Shown here in pieces: positions 1-8,578 of a DNA stretch of 64,000 nt. The stretch lies in contig JACTNB010000030.1 of assembly GCA_014584345.1 (NCBI GenBank), forward strand, positions 124,001 to 188,000, given 5' to 3'. Every line of letters begins with the position of its first letter. The stretch's first letter is position 1. The notes under the pieces are model-generated. The model did no database searches. It worked only from the letters and a program-made list of their open reading frames with translations, and had not been told where the DNA came from. Source of the DNA: Planctomycetota bacterium. Its GTDB lineage: Bacteria > Planctomycetota > Planctomycetia > Planctomycetales > Planctomycetaceae. The position numbers were made by a program, and so were the translations under genes.

Positions 1-2037
1 GAGCAGCCAGATTGTAATTCCTGCAACGGATAACCAGAGTCCGATAAATATCCCCCATGGCTCATATCGCCACTGGACAAAACTTTGCCCTGGGGAAAGT
101 TCCGCGCCGCGAAACATCCCTTCAATGGGGAGTGTGTTCCGAGGTTCTCCGTTGACGTAAAGTTGCCAGTTCGGATCGAGCAGATCTGTCAGAATCAGCA
201 CATTCTCCCGAGGCGTGGAAACAACCAGTTCCACTAGATCGGGCCGATAGGTTTGCCAGCGGATGCCTTCCGCCTGGGAGGATATTCCATCCAGGTTTTG
301 CCAGGCTGCTCGGCCTCGCGTTTCGGACAATATGGACAAATACAAAGGCTCTCTTCGTCCCCAGGCCGGATTAAGCACGGGATCGTACCCCGACCAGATC
401 AAGCGTAATTCAGGCCGGTCGGGGGCGGGGGGAGCGAAACCGAGAATGTGGGTCACGCCCGCACGCCGCAACCAGGCAATTTGCTCCAGAGAGGGGGCTG
501 CTCCGAAGGGAACCGAGGTGTCTCCCAGGGGCAGGGTCAACAATGGATCGAAGTAGGCCTGCGGGCCCAGCCCAAGATAGACGGGTGTCGCTGCCACACC
601 CGTAAGGGTTGGCAGATTTGCTCCTGGAGCAAATAACCGGGCGGGAGGGGATTGATCGCCGAGCATTGTCCCGATCACGCTCTCTTTCCGATGATCCACC
701 GGAGTTTCCGGGACCATGTAGGTGTAGGTGACGCGCTGGCTGACCCAGGAGAATTCCAGCACCATGGCCACGAACAGCACGGCCCAGATTCCGTTTCGCA
801 ACGCAGGGGCCAGCTTGCCCGCAAGCACATCCCATCCACGGGCCGCCCACAGCCCAACGGCCAGAGCCGTTAGCACCGTGAATCGACCGGGGCCGCGAAA
901 ATAACTGAACCCTGGCAGGTGGGCAGTAATTGGCAACAGCCAACCCGTAGCGTAAACGACAGCCAGGATTCCGATGGCCGCGTGCATCCGCAGTCGCTGC
1001 TCGTCCGCGGAGGCCCGTCTCGTCAGTGACCAGCCACCCATGCCAGCCAGCAGCAGGCCCGTCAAGCTGAAGTACAGGTGCGCTTCGACGGGATTTGTTT
1101 CCGCGGGATGGGAGAGTCGGTGGGGGCTGTTCAGCTTCTGGTTCAATACGGACATGTCCCCGTACCACAACCAGGGGGCAATCACTTGGGACAGTGACCG
1201 TGGTGGCAGGTGCCCGACGGCGGGATCAAACGCCGGAATGCGCGTATTGCCCTGCGTTTCCCGCTGACTTTCGCGTTTCAGCTCCCAGGTTGGGAAGAGT
1301 TGAATGCTGGCCAGGCCGACTCCCAGCAGGATTGCAAAGAACGGCAACAGCGAAAACCTTGCCGGGACACCTTCCCGCCCCATCGCGCGCGGGGCCAGCG
1401 ATTCATAAACGCCCCACGCCAGCAATCCCAACAGGGTGATAAAGGCCAGATTGTAATGGCCGGCCAGCAGTTGCAGTCCTGTTCCGGTCGCCAGACCCCA
1501 CAGGTAAAGAGGCTCTTGGCGCAGGTAATACCGTCTCAGCAGCCACAGATTGAGTGGCAGATAGGCTCCGGTAATAATGGCCCATTCCCAGCAGCAACGG
1601 GGGGGGAACCAGCCATAAACGAAAATCAGCCCCGTCAAGATGGCCCCCCGCAGGCTGATATTCAGATCGCGGGCCAATGCGACCGTCGCCAGAAATGCCA
1701 GTACGTAATGGAACAGATGATTCAGGTTGTAAGCGGTGTTCAGGTCCAGCAGTCGATACAGCAGCCACGTAGGAGGATAAAAAACACCCGTCTGGCTTTC
1801 CCCCACCAGGGGATACCCGTGCCCCACCAGCGGGTTCCAGAAAGGCCAGAGGCCCTGTTTCAAAGAATCGGCATAAAAGGCTTTTTGGGGGAGGTAATAG
1901 CTGTATACGTCTCCGCCGATTAATCCGCCCCCCAACCAGAGATCTAGCCAGAACCACATGGTGAGTCCGAGAGCCAGGCAGATGGCGATCAGCAGATCGC
2001 GCGGGTTACGTTCGGACAAGCGAGGAAGCATCGGCAT
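1..2037 (-). CDS. YfhO-like polytopic membrane protein (C-terminus beyond window)
   Basis: The frame reads from an ATG at 2037 down to base 1 without a stop, giving 679 codons; the C-terminal end lies outside the window. A second in-frame ATG lies at 2031. After a first hydrophobic helix there is a loop with DVYSYYLPQ and FWNPLVGHGYP, then many hydrophobic helices, then RGPGRFTVLT. The last visible part is a soluble stretch with DPNWQLYVNGEP followed by another helix. This order (N-terminal acidic loop, about a dozen helices, C-terminal 'VNG' beta domain) is that of the YfhO family, GT-C-fold membrane proteins related to lipid-linked sugar glycosyltransferases. Substrate cannot be told. It is divergent from the phosphorylase gene. 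The family call is from recognisable motifs only. Confidence 0.72.
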   Translation of the reverse strand, partial: MPMLPRLSERNPRDLLIAICLALGLTMWFWLDLWLGGGLIGGDVYSYYLPQKAFYADSLKQGLWPFWNPLVGHGYPLVGESQTGVFYPPTWLLYRLLDLNTAYNLNHLFHYVLAFLATVALARDLNISLRGAILTGLIFVYGWFPPRCCWEWAIITGAYLPLNLWLLRRYYLRQEPLYLWGLATGTGLQLLAGHYNLAFITLLGLLAWGVYESLAPRAMGREGVPARFSLLPFFAILLGVGLASIQLFPTWELKRESQRETQGNTRIPAFDPAVGHLPPRSLSQVIAPWLWYGDMSVLNQKLNSPHRLSHPAETNPVEAHLYFSLTGLLLAGMGGWSLTRRASADEQRLRMHAAIGILAVVYATGWLLPITAHLPGFSYFRGPGRFTVLTALAVGLWAARGWDVLAGKLAPALRNGIWAVLFVAMVLEFSWVSQRVTYTYMVPETPVDHRKESVIGTMLGDQSPPARLFAPGANLPTLTGVAATPVYLGLGPQAYFDPLLTLPLGDTSVPFGAAPSLEQIAWLRRAGVTHILGFAPPAPDRPELRLIWSGYDPVLNPAWGRREPLYLSILSETRGRAAWQNLDGISSQAEGIRWQTYRPDLVELVVSTPRENVLILTDLLDPNWQLYVNGEPRNTLPIEGMFRGAELSPGQSFVQWRYEPWGIFIGLWLSVAGITIWLL

Positions 2038-2270
2038 TATTGGATATTTTCGGCAGCGAAGGATTTTTTTAGAATCAGCGTATCTAACTTTCGAAACACC
2101 GTTCGAACTGACTATACTCCGCCAAAGCAAGCGGTTTGCCTGCGTCTTCGCGAAGGTTGGAGAGGAACCCCGACCTGTTCCGGAGACCGCTTGCAGGTTT
2201 GCTCCAGGCCGAAGTTTGAGCCCCTGGCAACCGTAGACGACACTCCGGTATCATGAAGGATGAAGTGACC

Positions 2271-4418
2271 ATGCCGCAAGAGATCAGCATACACGCCAAG
2301 CTGACGGAAATCGCAAACAACCTCTGGTGGTGCTGGCAACCCGAGTTGGAAGATATCTTCCGCCGCATCGACATGATCCGATTTACCGAATTGAGCCATA
2401 ATCCGGTCCAACTGTTGAAGGAATACACTCCGGAAAAGCTCGAAAAACGCGCCCGCGAGGAAGTCCTGCATTCGAAGATCAACTGGGCCTATCGGCGGTT
2501 TTGCGAATACATGACGTCGCGTACCTCCTGGGGCGATACCCATGCGGGACTGTTGAACTTCCGCCCGGTGGCTTACTTTTCCGCGGAATTTGGTCTCCAC
2601 GAATCGATCCGCGTGTACTCGGGCGGGCTGGGGGTGCTTGCCGGAGACCATTTGAAAAGTGCCTCCGATCTGGGAGTCCCACTGGTCGGAATTGGCCTGT
2701 TTTATCACGAGGGGTATTTTTCGCAGTTCATCGACGAACATGGCTGGCAGCAGGAATCCTACACGGAAGTCGATCCGCAAACGATGCCGGTGGATTGCCT
2801 CAAGGATGACACGGGCAAGGAAATTCGCATTTCCGTCGAGACGCGGCACGACAAGATTTTTGCCCGGATCGTAAAAGTGAACGTGGGACGCATCCGATTG
2901 TTTCTGCTGGATGCGAATGTGCCTGAAAACAGCGAGGAAAACCGCCGGTTGACGGCCCGCTTGTATGGGGGAGATCAGCGGACGCGCATACGCCAGGAAC
3001 TCCTCCTGGGAATTGGGGGAGTCCGGGCGCTGAAGGCCATGGGAATCAATCCCCGCGTGATCCACATGAACGAAGGGCACTCAGCGTTCGCCCCGCTGGA
3101 AGTGATCCGCATGCGGATCCAGGAAGATGGCATGAACTTTGGTGATGCCTTGCGTGAAACGGCGGCCTCGGGCGTGTTCACCACGCACACCCCCGTTGCT
3201 GCGGGACATGACCGGTTTGACGGGGGATTGATCGACGAACATCTCGGCCCGATGGGAGATGCCCTGGGACTCGATCACAATGGACTGATGGCCTTGGGCC
3301 GCGTCGATCCCCAGAATCCCCACGAACCGTTCTGCATGACTGTTCTGGCATTCAAGACGTCGCGCCGCGCCAATGCGGTTTCCTGCCTGCACGGCGTTGT
3401 TTCCCGCAAAATGTGGGCCTGCCTGTGGCCCTGGCGCAGCGAGGAAGAAATTCCCATTGGCCATATCACCAACGGCGTGCACGTGAACTCATGGCTCGCA
3501 GCGCAAATGCGCGTCATTTACGATCGCGTGTTGCCTGCGGAATGGTATCTGCACACGGGGGAACCCGAGGTCTGGGCCGGTTTCGATAAAGTAACCCCCG
3601 GCGAATTGTGGGAAACCCACCAGGCTCTGAAAGCCAGGTTGATTGTGTACACCCGCAGTCGCCTCATCAAGCAGGCAGCCCGCAAGCGGGCCTCCGAGAC
3701 GGATCTTGCCAAGCTTGCCGATCTGATGGATCCCCGCGCCTTGACCATCGGATTCGCGCGGCGTTTTGCTCCCTACAAACGGGCGGATCTGATCGTACAC
3801 GACCCCGAACGCCTGGCTGCCCTGGCGAATAATAAGGCATGCCCCGTTCAGTTCATCTTCTGTGGCAAGGCCCATCCTGCCGACGAACACGGCAAGTCCA
3901 TCCTGCAGAAGATCGTCAAGTTGTCCGAATCGAAGGACTTCAAGGGAAAAATCGTATTCCTGGAAGACTACGACATCAACTTCACCCGGCATCTCGTGCA
4001 GGGGGTCGATGTCTGGTTGAATAACCCACGCCGTCCCCTGGAAGCCTCGGGCACCAGTGGCCAAAAGGTCGTCTTGAATGGTGGACTCAACTTTTCCGTG
4101 CTCGATGGCTGGTGGGCGGAAGCCTACGATGGCATGAACGGTTTTGCCATCGGCGATGGCCACATTCACGCCAATCCCGATGTTCAGGACTTGCGCGACG
4201 CCAAAAGCCTCATCGATGTGCTCGAACACCAGATCATCACCCGTTTCTACGAGCGGGACGACGACGATCTCCCCTTTAGCTGGATCGACATGATGAAACG
4301 GTCCGTGAGAACCCTGGGCTGGCGGTTCAATGCCGACCGCATGGTCATGGATTATGTCACCAACGCCTACATTCCCGCCGCGGGAGGAACCTCCGCCGAA
4401 ATGCGCATCATGCCTTAA
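2271..4418 (+). CDS. glgP: Alpha-glucan (glycogen/maltodextrin) phosphorylase, GT35
   Basis: Releases glucose 1-phosphate from storage alpha-1,4-glucan in the cytoplasm, using pyridoxal phosphate. The 715-residue product matches the shorter bacterial AGP-type enzymes rather than the longer classical phosphorylases. Visible marks are the N-terminal NLWWCWQPE segment, AYFSAEFGLHES, SGGLGVLAGDH, IHMNEGHSAF, FTTHTPVAAGHDRF, GFARRFAPYKRADL and EASGTSGQKVVLNGG, whose lysine (about residue 599) is the PLP lysine. The usual Met before that lysine is Gln here, a variant I believe is common in this branch. An ATG at 2253 is in frame, but only the one at 2271 has a good Shine-Dalgarno (AAGGA at 2256-2260), so 2271 is preferred. 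No other glycogen gene is beside it. Confidence 0.95.
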   Translation: MPQEISIHAKLTEIANNLWWCWQPELEDIFRRIDMIRFTELSHNPVQLLKEYTPEKLEKRAREEVLHSKINWAYRRFCEYMTSRTSWGDTHAGLLNFRPVAYFSAEFGLHESIRVYSGGLGVLAGDHLKSASDLGVPLVGIGLFYHEGYFSQFIDEHGWQQESYTEVDPQTMPVDCLKDDTGKEIRISVETRHDKIFARIVKVNVGRIRLFLLDANVPENSEENRRLTARLYGGDQRTRIRQELLLGIGGVRALKAMGINPRVIHMNEGHSAFAPLEVIRMRIQEDGMNFGDALRETAASGVFTTHTPVAAGHDRFDGGLIDEHLGPMGDALGLDHNGLMALGRVDPQNPHEPFCMTVLAFKTSRRANAVSCLHGVVSRKMWACLWPWRSEEEIPIGHITNGVHVNSWLAAQMRVIYDRVLPAEWYLHTGEPEVWAGFDKVTPGELWETHQALKARLIVYTRSRLIKQAARKRASETDLAKLADLMDPRALTIGFARRFAPYKRADLIVHDPERLAALANNKACPVQFIFCGKAHPADEHGKSILQKIVKLSESKDFKGKIVFLEDYDINFTRHLVQGVDVWLNNPRRPLEASGTSGQKVVLNGGLNFSVLDGWWAEAYDGMNGFAIGDGHIHANPDVQDLRDAKSLIDVLEHQIITRFYERDDDDLPFSWIDMMKRSVRTLGWRFNADRMVMDYVTNAYIPAAGGTSAEMRIMP

Positions 4419-4477
4419 ACCGCATTTCTCGCACGGATGCTCATCCAGTTAGGCTTGGCTCGAAAAGACTGAAAAAC

Positions 4478-4615
4478 GGGGCGCGCCCGTCAGGAAAGCG
4501 GGACACGCGGGTGCAACAACTCGCAATCACACCGTCGACATATAATCCACCGGAGTGGACTACTACGCGACAATGGAGGCTCAAACCTGGCCCGCTTCCT
4601 CACGGGCGCGGCTAG
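4478..4615. repeat. CTAG-family inverted repeat, copy A
   Basis: This copy lies between the convergent 3' ends of the phosphorylase and the MacB-type permease. The left arm reads GCGCCCGTCAGGAAAGCGGG and the right arm GCCCGCTTCCTCACGGGCGC followed by GGCTAG, so the two ends are imperfect inverted repeats. The middle holds TCCACCGGAGTGGA, itself palindromic and also present in copy E. The left CTAG is lost or changed. The left flank from about 4420 (CCGCATTTCTCGCAC) resembles the flank of copy F. It contains no gene. Confidence 0.85.
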
Positions 4616-4642
4616 TAACCCCTCTGCGATGCAAATACCGGA

Positions 4643-5998
4643 TTATTCGTGGCGAAGGGCCTCGATCGGGTCCAGCTTGGCCGCGGATTGTGCCGGATAC
4701 ACTCCGAAGATGATGCCGATCGCGACGGAAATGCCGAACGCCATGGGGAGGCTCCAATAAGCGATCTGAGGCTGCATGTCGAGAAATATCTTGCTGAATT
4801 CCGATCCTCCCGAGGAGGATTCGAGCGCGAGCATGTTCGAGGCAATCAGCTTGATGAATCGGAAGGCCCAGGGCGTGAGCAGGCCCAGAATAATGCCGAT
4901 GACACCCCCGGTTCCCGAAAGCACGATCGTTTCGGTCAGAAATTGAGTGATAATATCGGATCGGCGCGCCCCCAGCGCGCGCCGAATACCAATTTCTCGC
5001 GTCCGTTCCGTGACCGTGGCCAGCATGATATTCATGATGCCGATCCCGCCCACGATCAGGCTGATCGCTGCAATCGAGCCGAGCACCATATTGAAAATCG
5101 CACGGATCTGGTCCGCCTGCTTGAGCAATTCCAAGGGAACCACGATGGCGTAATCCTGGTCGGTCGGGTGATTTCGCTTGAGGGACTCCCGCACAACCTC
5201 CGACGTCGCCAAAACCTCTTCGCGGCTGCGAATTTGCAGCGTAATCTGGTTGAGTTCCACCTTTTCCGAGGTAAACGAACCAGAAGCGAACCGTGTGATG
5301 ACATCGCCGAAGCGGCTGCGGAATGTCCGTAGCGGAATATACACATCGCGATTGAAATCCTGGGCCGTCAGACTGCCTCCGATACCGCCGGAATCAATGC
5401 GATGTTTCATGTAGCCAATCACCTGGTAGGGCTGGCTGTTCAGCGTAATGGTTTTTCCCAGCGGATCCTCGAACGGAAACAGGCGGTCCGCGGTTTCCGC
5501 GCCGAGCACGGCGACATTCTTGGCGAGGTATTCATCCTGATCGGAAATAAATCGCCCGCGGGCAACGGTCAGGTGATTGACATCGGTGTATTTTGTGTTG
5601 CAGCCCACCACGCGGACACCCATTCTCCGGTCGCGGTAACGAACTTCGTGGCTGGTTTCGCGAATCGGAATGGCATCCACGACGGAGGGAATGGAATTCT
5701 TGAGGATGGCATAATCGGAGCGGAGCAGGCCGTATCGGAGAACCCGGGAACTCGCGCTGCTGCTGGAACTGCTCGAACCCTCGGGAGGCTTCACGCTGCG
5801 TACGATGATGTTATTGGCCCCCAGCTTGAGGACCTGCTCTTGCGCCTGTTGACTGGCCCCTTCGCCAATGGCCAGCATGGCAATGACCGAAAAGACACCA
5901 AACACGATGCCCAGCATCGTCAAGCCGGAACGCAACCGCTGGAGCAGCAGGCTTTTCAAGGCCAGATGAATCGTGCGGAGCAGTGGACTGGAACGCAT
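4643..5998 (-). CDS. MacB/FtsX-type ABC transporter permease
   Basis: Membrane subunit of a MacB-like ABC exporter. The 451-residue product starts with a cytoplasmic tail and one helix (LTMLGIVFGVFSVIAMLAIG), has a large periplasmic MacB-PCD domain beginning with GASQQAQEQVLKLGANNIIV, and ends with three helices. The ERTREIGIRRALGARRSDI segment is the signature of this permease family. The periplasmic part contains a serine-only linker at about residues 76-83. MacB-like permeases normally pair with an ATP-binding subunit and a membrane-fusion protein; neither is adjacent here, so the partner must be encoded elsewhere or the protein acts alone. No clear Shine-Dalgarno precedes the ATG at 5998, but the first helix needs this start. 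Confidence 0.9.
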   Translation of the reverse strand: MRSSPLLRTIHLALKSLLLQRLRSGLTMLGIVFGVFSVIAMLAIGEGASQQAQEQVLKLGANNIIVRSVKPPEGSSSSSSSASSRVLRYGLLRSDYAILKNSIPSVVDAIPIRETSHEVRYRDRRMGVRVVGCNTKYTDVNHLTVARGRFISDQDEYLAKNVAVLGAETADRLFPFEDPLGKTITLNSQPYQVIGYMKHRIDSGGIGGSLTAQDFNRDVYIPLRTFRSRFGDVITRFASGSFTSEKVELNQITLQIRSREEVLATSEVVRESLKRNHPTDQDYAIVVPLELLKQADQIRAIFNMVLGSIAAISLIVGGIGIMNIMLATVTERTREIGIRRALGARRSDIITQFLTETIVLSGTGGVIGIILGLLTPWAFRFIKLIASNMLALESSSGGSEFSKIFLDMQPQIAYWSLPMAFGISVAIGIIFGVYPAQSAAKLDPIEALRHE

Positions 5999-6212
5999 GG
6001 GAGGCGGTATCGATCAAGAAGGCAAGGTCACCAGACCCGTGGTCGAAACCGGGCGGCACCCGGAGGATAAGACAACGGCCTGGTATTGGGGAGTGTGGAT
6101 GAATTGTACTCGCGGGGGTAGGCAGGAGGAAGCACGGAATTCCCACCCCAAGAATATTTCCGGTGATTACTTCGGCCCAACCGCGGCGTCCGGAATGTGT
6201 ACTTGCGCGCAG

Positions 6213-7325
6213 TCAGTTTTTCAATTCAAAATCGCGGGTCAGAATCGATTGGCCGTTCATCAGAACCGCGAGATGATGCACTCCGGGATAATGCCTGCGG
6301 GTGGTCATCTTGCGGAAGGAGATTTGTTTTTTCAGTTCAAGGCTCGAACGCGGAGGTAATTCCACGTGTTTCAGTTTGAATGTCTTGGGGCCATGGGCCC
6401 CGTTGGACTTGAGAAAGTCAACACGCAGATCAATGATCGCCGCCAGGTTTCGAGCGGTGGGATTTTCGCAGGTCACGCGGACGATCAGGGTCTCGCCGAC
6501 GTGGACGAATTCGGGAGACAGGCTTAGGGTAATGGCCAGGGGTGACTTCTGATGATGAAAGCCCAGCACGCGAAAGGCTTCGGGATGCCCCTGCTTGACG
6601 AGACTGCGCAAGGCATGCTTGACGAGCCAAAGGCGTTCGGGCGAGGCGCGTCGGAGCCAGCGTTCGGCAATTTGACACAACACCTCGGGGTGGTCCTTGC
6701 CGATGTCGTTGAGATGATTGGCGACCGAGCGGCGGACGTAAAGTTCGGGGTCGTCCTTCAGCAGTTCGAGCAGCGGAATTGTGATCCGGGGATTCTCTCG
6801 CGCGGCGGTCCAGTGGGAGGCCCAGGGCAAACGCGGTCGCGTCCCTTCCGAGACGAGTCTGCGGACATGCACACTGTCATCTTGCGTCCAGTCCCGCAGT
6901 CGCGCGAGGGTTTGCGTAGGATAGCGGACCAGAAACGGACGAATGCTGAATTCCGCGGTGAAGCGCTGCGTGATTTCATAGTTGGCCCGCATCGATTCCT
7001 CGAAGTGATCGAGGCCATACTGGGCAATAAACAGCGCATGGGGCAGGTAAAAAAAGGGGGCCATGCCATTGTTTTCGGTGCGGGTCAACCTGGGCCCCAG
7101 AGTGGTGATCAGTTGCTCGATCGCCTCGGGATAGTCGGGTGGCAGAAACTCGCGCAAGGCATGGGCGATATGCAATCCCCGAGGCATCAACTCGAGCGCC
7201 TCGTACCCTTGTTTGCAGCGTGAAACAAAGCCGCGCTCGTCAAAGTCGGCGGACTGCCGCCGCAACGAGGCGGCCAGCCGCAGGACAACATCCATGCCAA
7301 ACTGATTTTTCAGTGGTTCCGCCAT
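6213..7325 (-). CDS. alkC: AlkC-type HEAT-repeat DNA alkylation repair glycosylase
   Basis: Predicted base-excision enzyme removing alkylated bases (AlkC/AlkD HEAT-like superfamily). The start at 7325 gives MAEPLKNQFG, the typical AlkC N-terminus, and a 370-residue product. The open frame upstream of it runs through the neighbouring gene and is not real. Residues 154-169 carry VRRLVSEGTRPRLPWA, the family hallmark, followed by HEAT-like helices (RITIPLLELLKDDPELYVRRSVANHL). The last 110 residues form a predicted beta-rich Ig-like domain with KKQISFRKMTTRRHYPG, as in the AlkC subgroup with an extra C-terminal domain. It is divergent from the beta-helix gene with 136 bp between starts. The lesion specificity is not readable from sequence. 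Confidence 0.9.
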   Translation of the reverse strand: MAEPLKNQFGMDVVLRLAASLRRQSADFDERGFVSRCKQGYEALELMPRGLHIAHALREFLPPDYPEAIEQLITTLGPRLTRTENNGMAPFFYLPHALFIAQYGLDHFEESMRANYEITQRFTAEFSIRPFLVRYPTQTLARLRDWTQDDSVHVRRLVSEGTRPRLPWASHWTAARENPRITIPLLELLKDDPELYVRRSVANHLNDIGKDHPEVLCQIAERWLRRASPERLWLVKHALRSLVKQGHPEAFRVLGFHHQKSPLAITLSLSPEFVHVGETLIVRVTCENPTARNLAAIIDLRVDFLKSNGAHGPKTFKLKHVELPPRSSLELKKQISFRKMTTRRHYPGVHHLAVLMNGQSILTRDFELKN

Positions 7326-7461
7326 TTTTGTTCCATCGCGTTGTATTCCGCGGCTGAAAATTGACCTGCCGTCTCGATTGCGGAATAATCGAGAATTCCC
7401 ACGTAAATCGCAACTCACCTGGCAACTCCCGGAACGCCTGTCCGATGCAAAGGAAATGACG

Positions 7462-8562
7462 ATGATTTTTCGAACGCAGGCTGGCGGTGCTCTTTGGGCG
7501 GGAATTGTCTGGGCCTGTGTGTGCATGGGGGCAACGGCGCGCGGCACGGACTGGCACGTACATCCTGAACGGGGAGACGACAAAAACACCGGCACAGCCG
7601 AAGCGATGCTGGCGAGCGTGCAGCGGGCGGTGACACTTGCCGAGCCAGGGGATACGATTCACCTGCATCCGCGCGGCGCGGTTTACCGCCAGTCGATTCT
7701 GCTGAGTGGGAAATCGGGGATCGCAATCGAAGGGAACGACGTGACCCTCGAGGGAGCCGACCCGCTGCCGGAGACCGGATGGGAGCAAGTCAAAATCGAC
7801 CTGTTTCGTCGGGTGATGCCCCGCACTCCCCTGGATCGCCATCTGCTGATTCTGAATGGCCGCATGGAACGCATGGGCCGCACGCAGAGCGGGAACTCCC
7901 GCGATTTTCCGCCGCCGACCGCGCTTGAAACGGGCCAGTTTTGTTTCGAGACCATCGATGAGAAAACCGGCTGGTTGTATGTGAGGGGGCCCGTGACGGG
8001 GCTGGAGTGGTCCACACGCATGAATGGCCTGGCGACTTCGGGGGAGAATCGAGGAATCACCGTGCGGAACCTGAACGCGCGCAATTTTCTCAACGATGGA
8101 TTCAATCTCCATGGTCATTGCGTGGAATCGGTATTTGAAAATATCCAGGGCTACGATTGCTTCGACGAGGGTTTCAGTGCGCACGATACGTGCGAATGCG
8201 TAATTCGCGACGGGAAATTCTGGGGGAACGAGAACGCAGTGGCCGATGTGAACGATTGCATCACGCATTACCAGAACTGCGAGTTTCGCGACAGCGTGAG
8301 TGTCGATTGCCTGCTGATCGGGAAAACACACACGCTGATCAACTGCCGGATCCTGAACACAACGACAGCCACGGCCCTGTCGGCAGGTCCGCGCGGTCCG
8401 GACGCTGCCGGGTTTCGGCTTACACTGGAAAACCTGATCGTCGAAGGGCGTCGCGAGGGAGCCCCTGCCCGCGTCCGGATCAATGGTGGCGAACTGCGTC
8501 TGATCAATTGCACATTCCGGAATGTCGACCTCAACACAAGTGGGGCAACCCAGCAGGATTGA
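7462..8562 (+). CDS. Secreted right-handed beta-helix protein
   Basis: A 366-residue exported protein. The N-terminus has a signal-peptide-like helix (GALWAGIVWACVCMGATA), then WHVHPERGDDKNTGT and EPGDTIHLHPRG, the usual entry of DUF1565/pectin-lyase-fold proteins. Repeating short strands follow (VRNLNARNFLNDGFNLHG, FENIQGYDCFDEG, LINCRI, LINCTFRNVDL). No pectinase catalytic set was identified, so it may bind or cleave a polysaccharide. The ATG at 7462 is chosen over 7456 because AAGGAA lies at 7450-7455 with proper spacing. It ends 16 bp before the end of the convergent propeller gene. Confidence 0.78.
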   Translation: MIFRTQAGGALWAGIVWACVCMGATARGTDWHVHPERGDDKNTGTAEAMLASVQRAVTLAEPGDTIHLHPRGAVYRQSILLSGKSGIAIEGNDVTLEGADPLPETGWEQVKIDLFRRVMPRTPLDRHLLILNGRMERMGRTQSGNSRDFPPPTALETGQFCFETIDEKTGWLYVRGPVTGLEWSTRMNGLATSGENRGITVRNLNARNFLNDGFNLHGHCVESVFENIQGYDCFDEGFSAHDTCECVIRDGKFWGNENAVADVNDCITHYQNCEFRDSVSVDCLLIGKTHTLINCRILNTTTATALSAGPRGPDAAGFRLTLENLIVEGRREGAPARVRINGGELRLINCTFRNVDLNTSGATQQD

Positions 8563-8578
8563 CCGCAATGAACAACGG

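Noticed and set aside
1210..1923. 237-codon plus-strand frame inside the YfhO-like gene
   Set aside because: Gln/Arg-rich frame without a signal; the minus strand is an uninterrupted membrane protein over the same bases.
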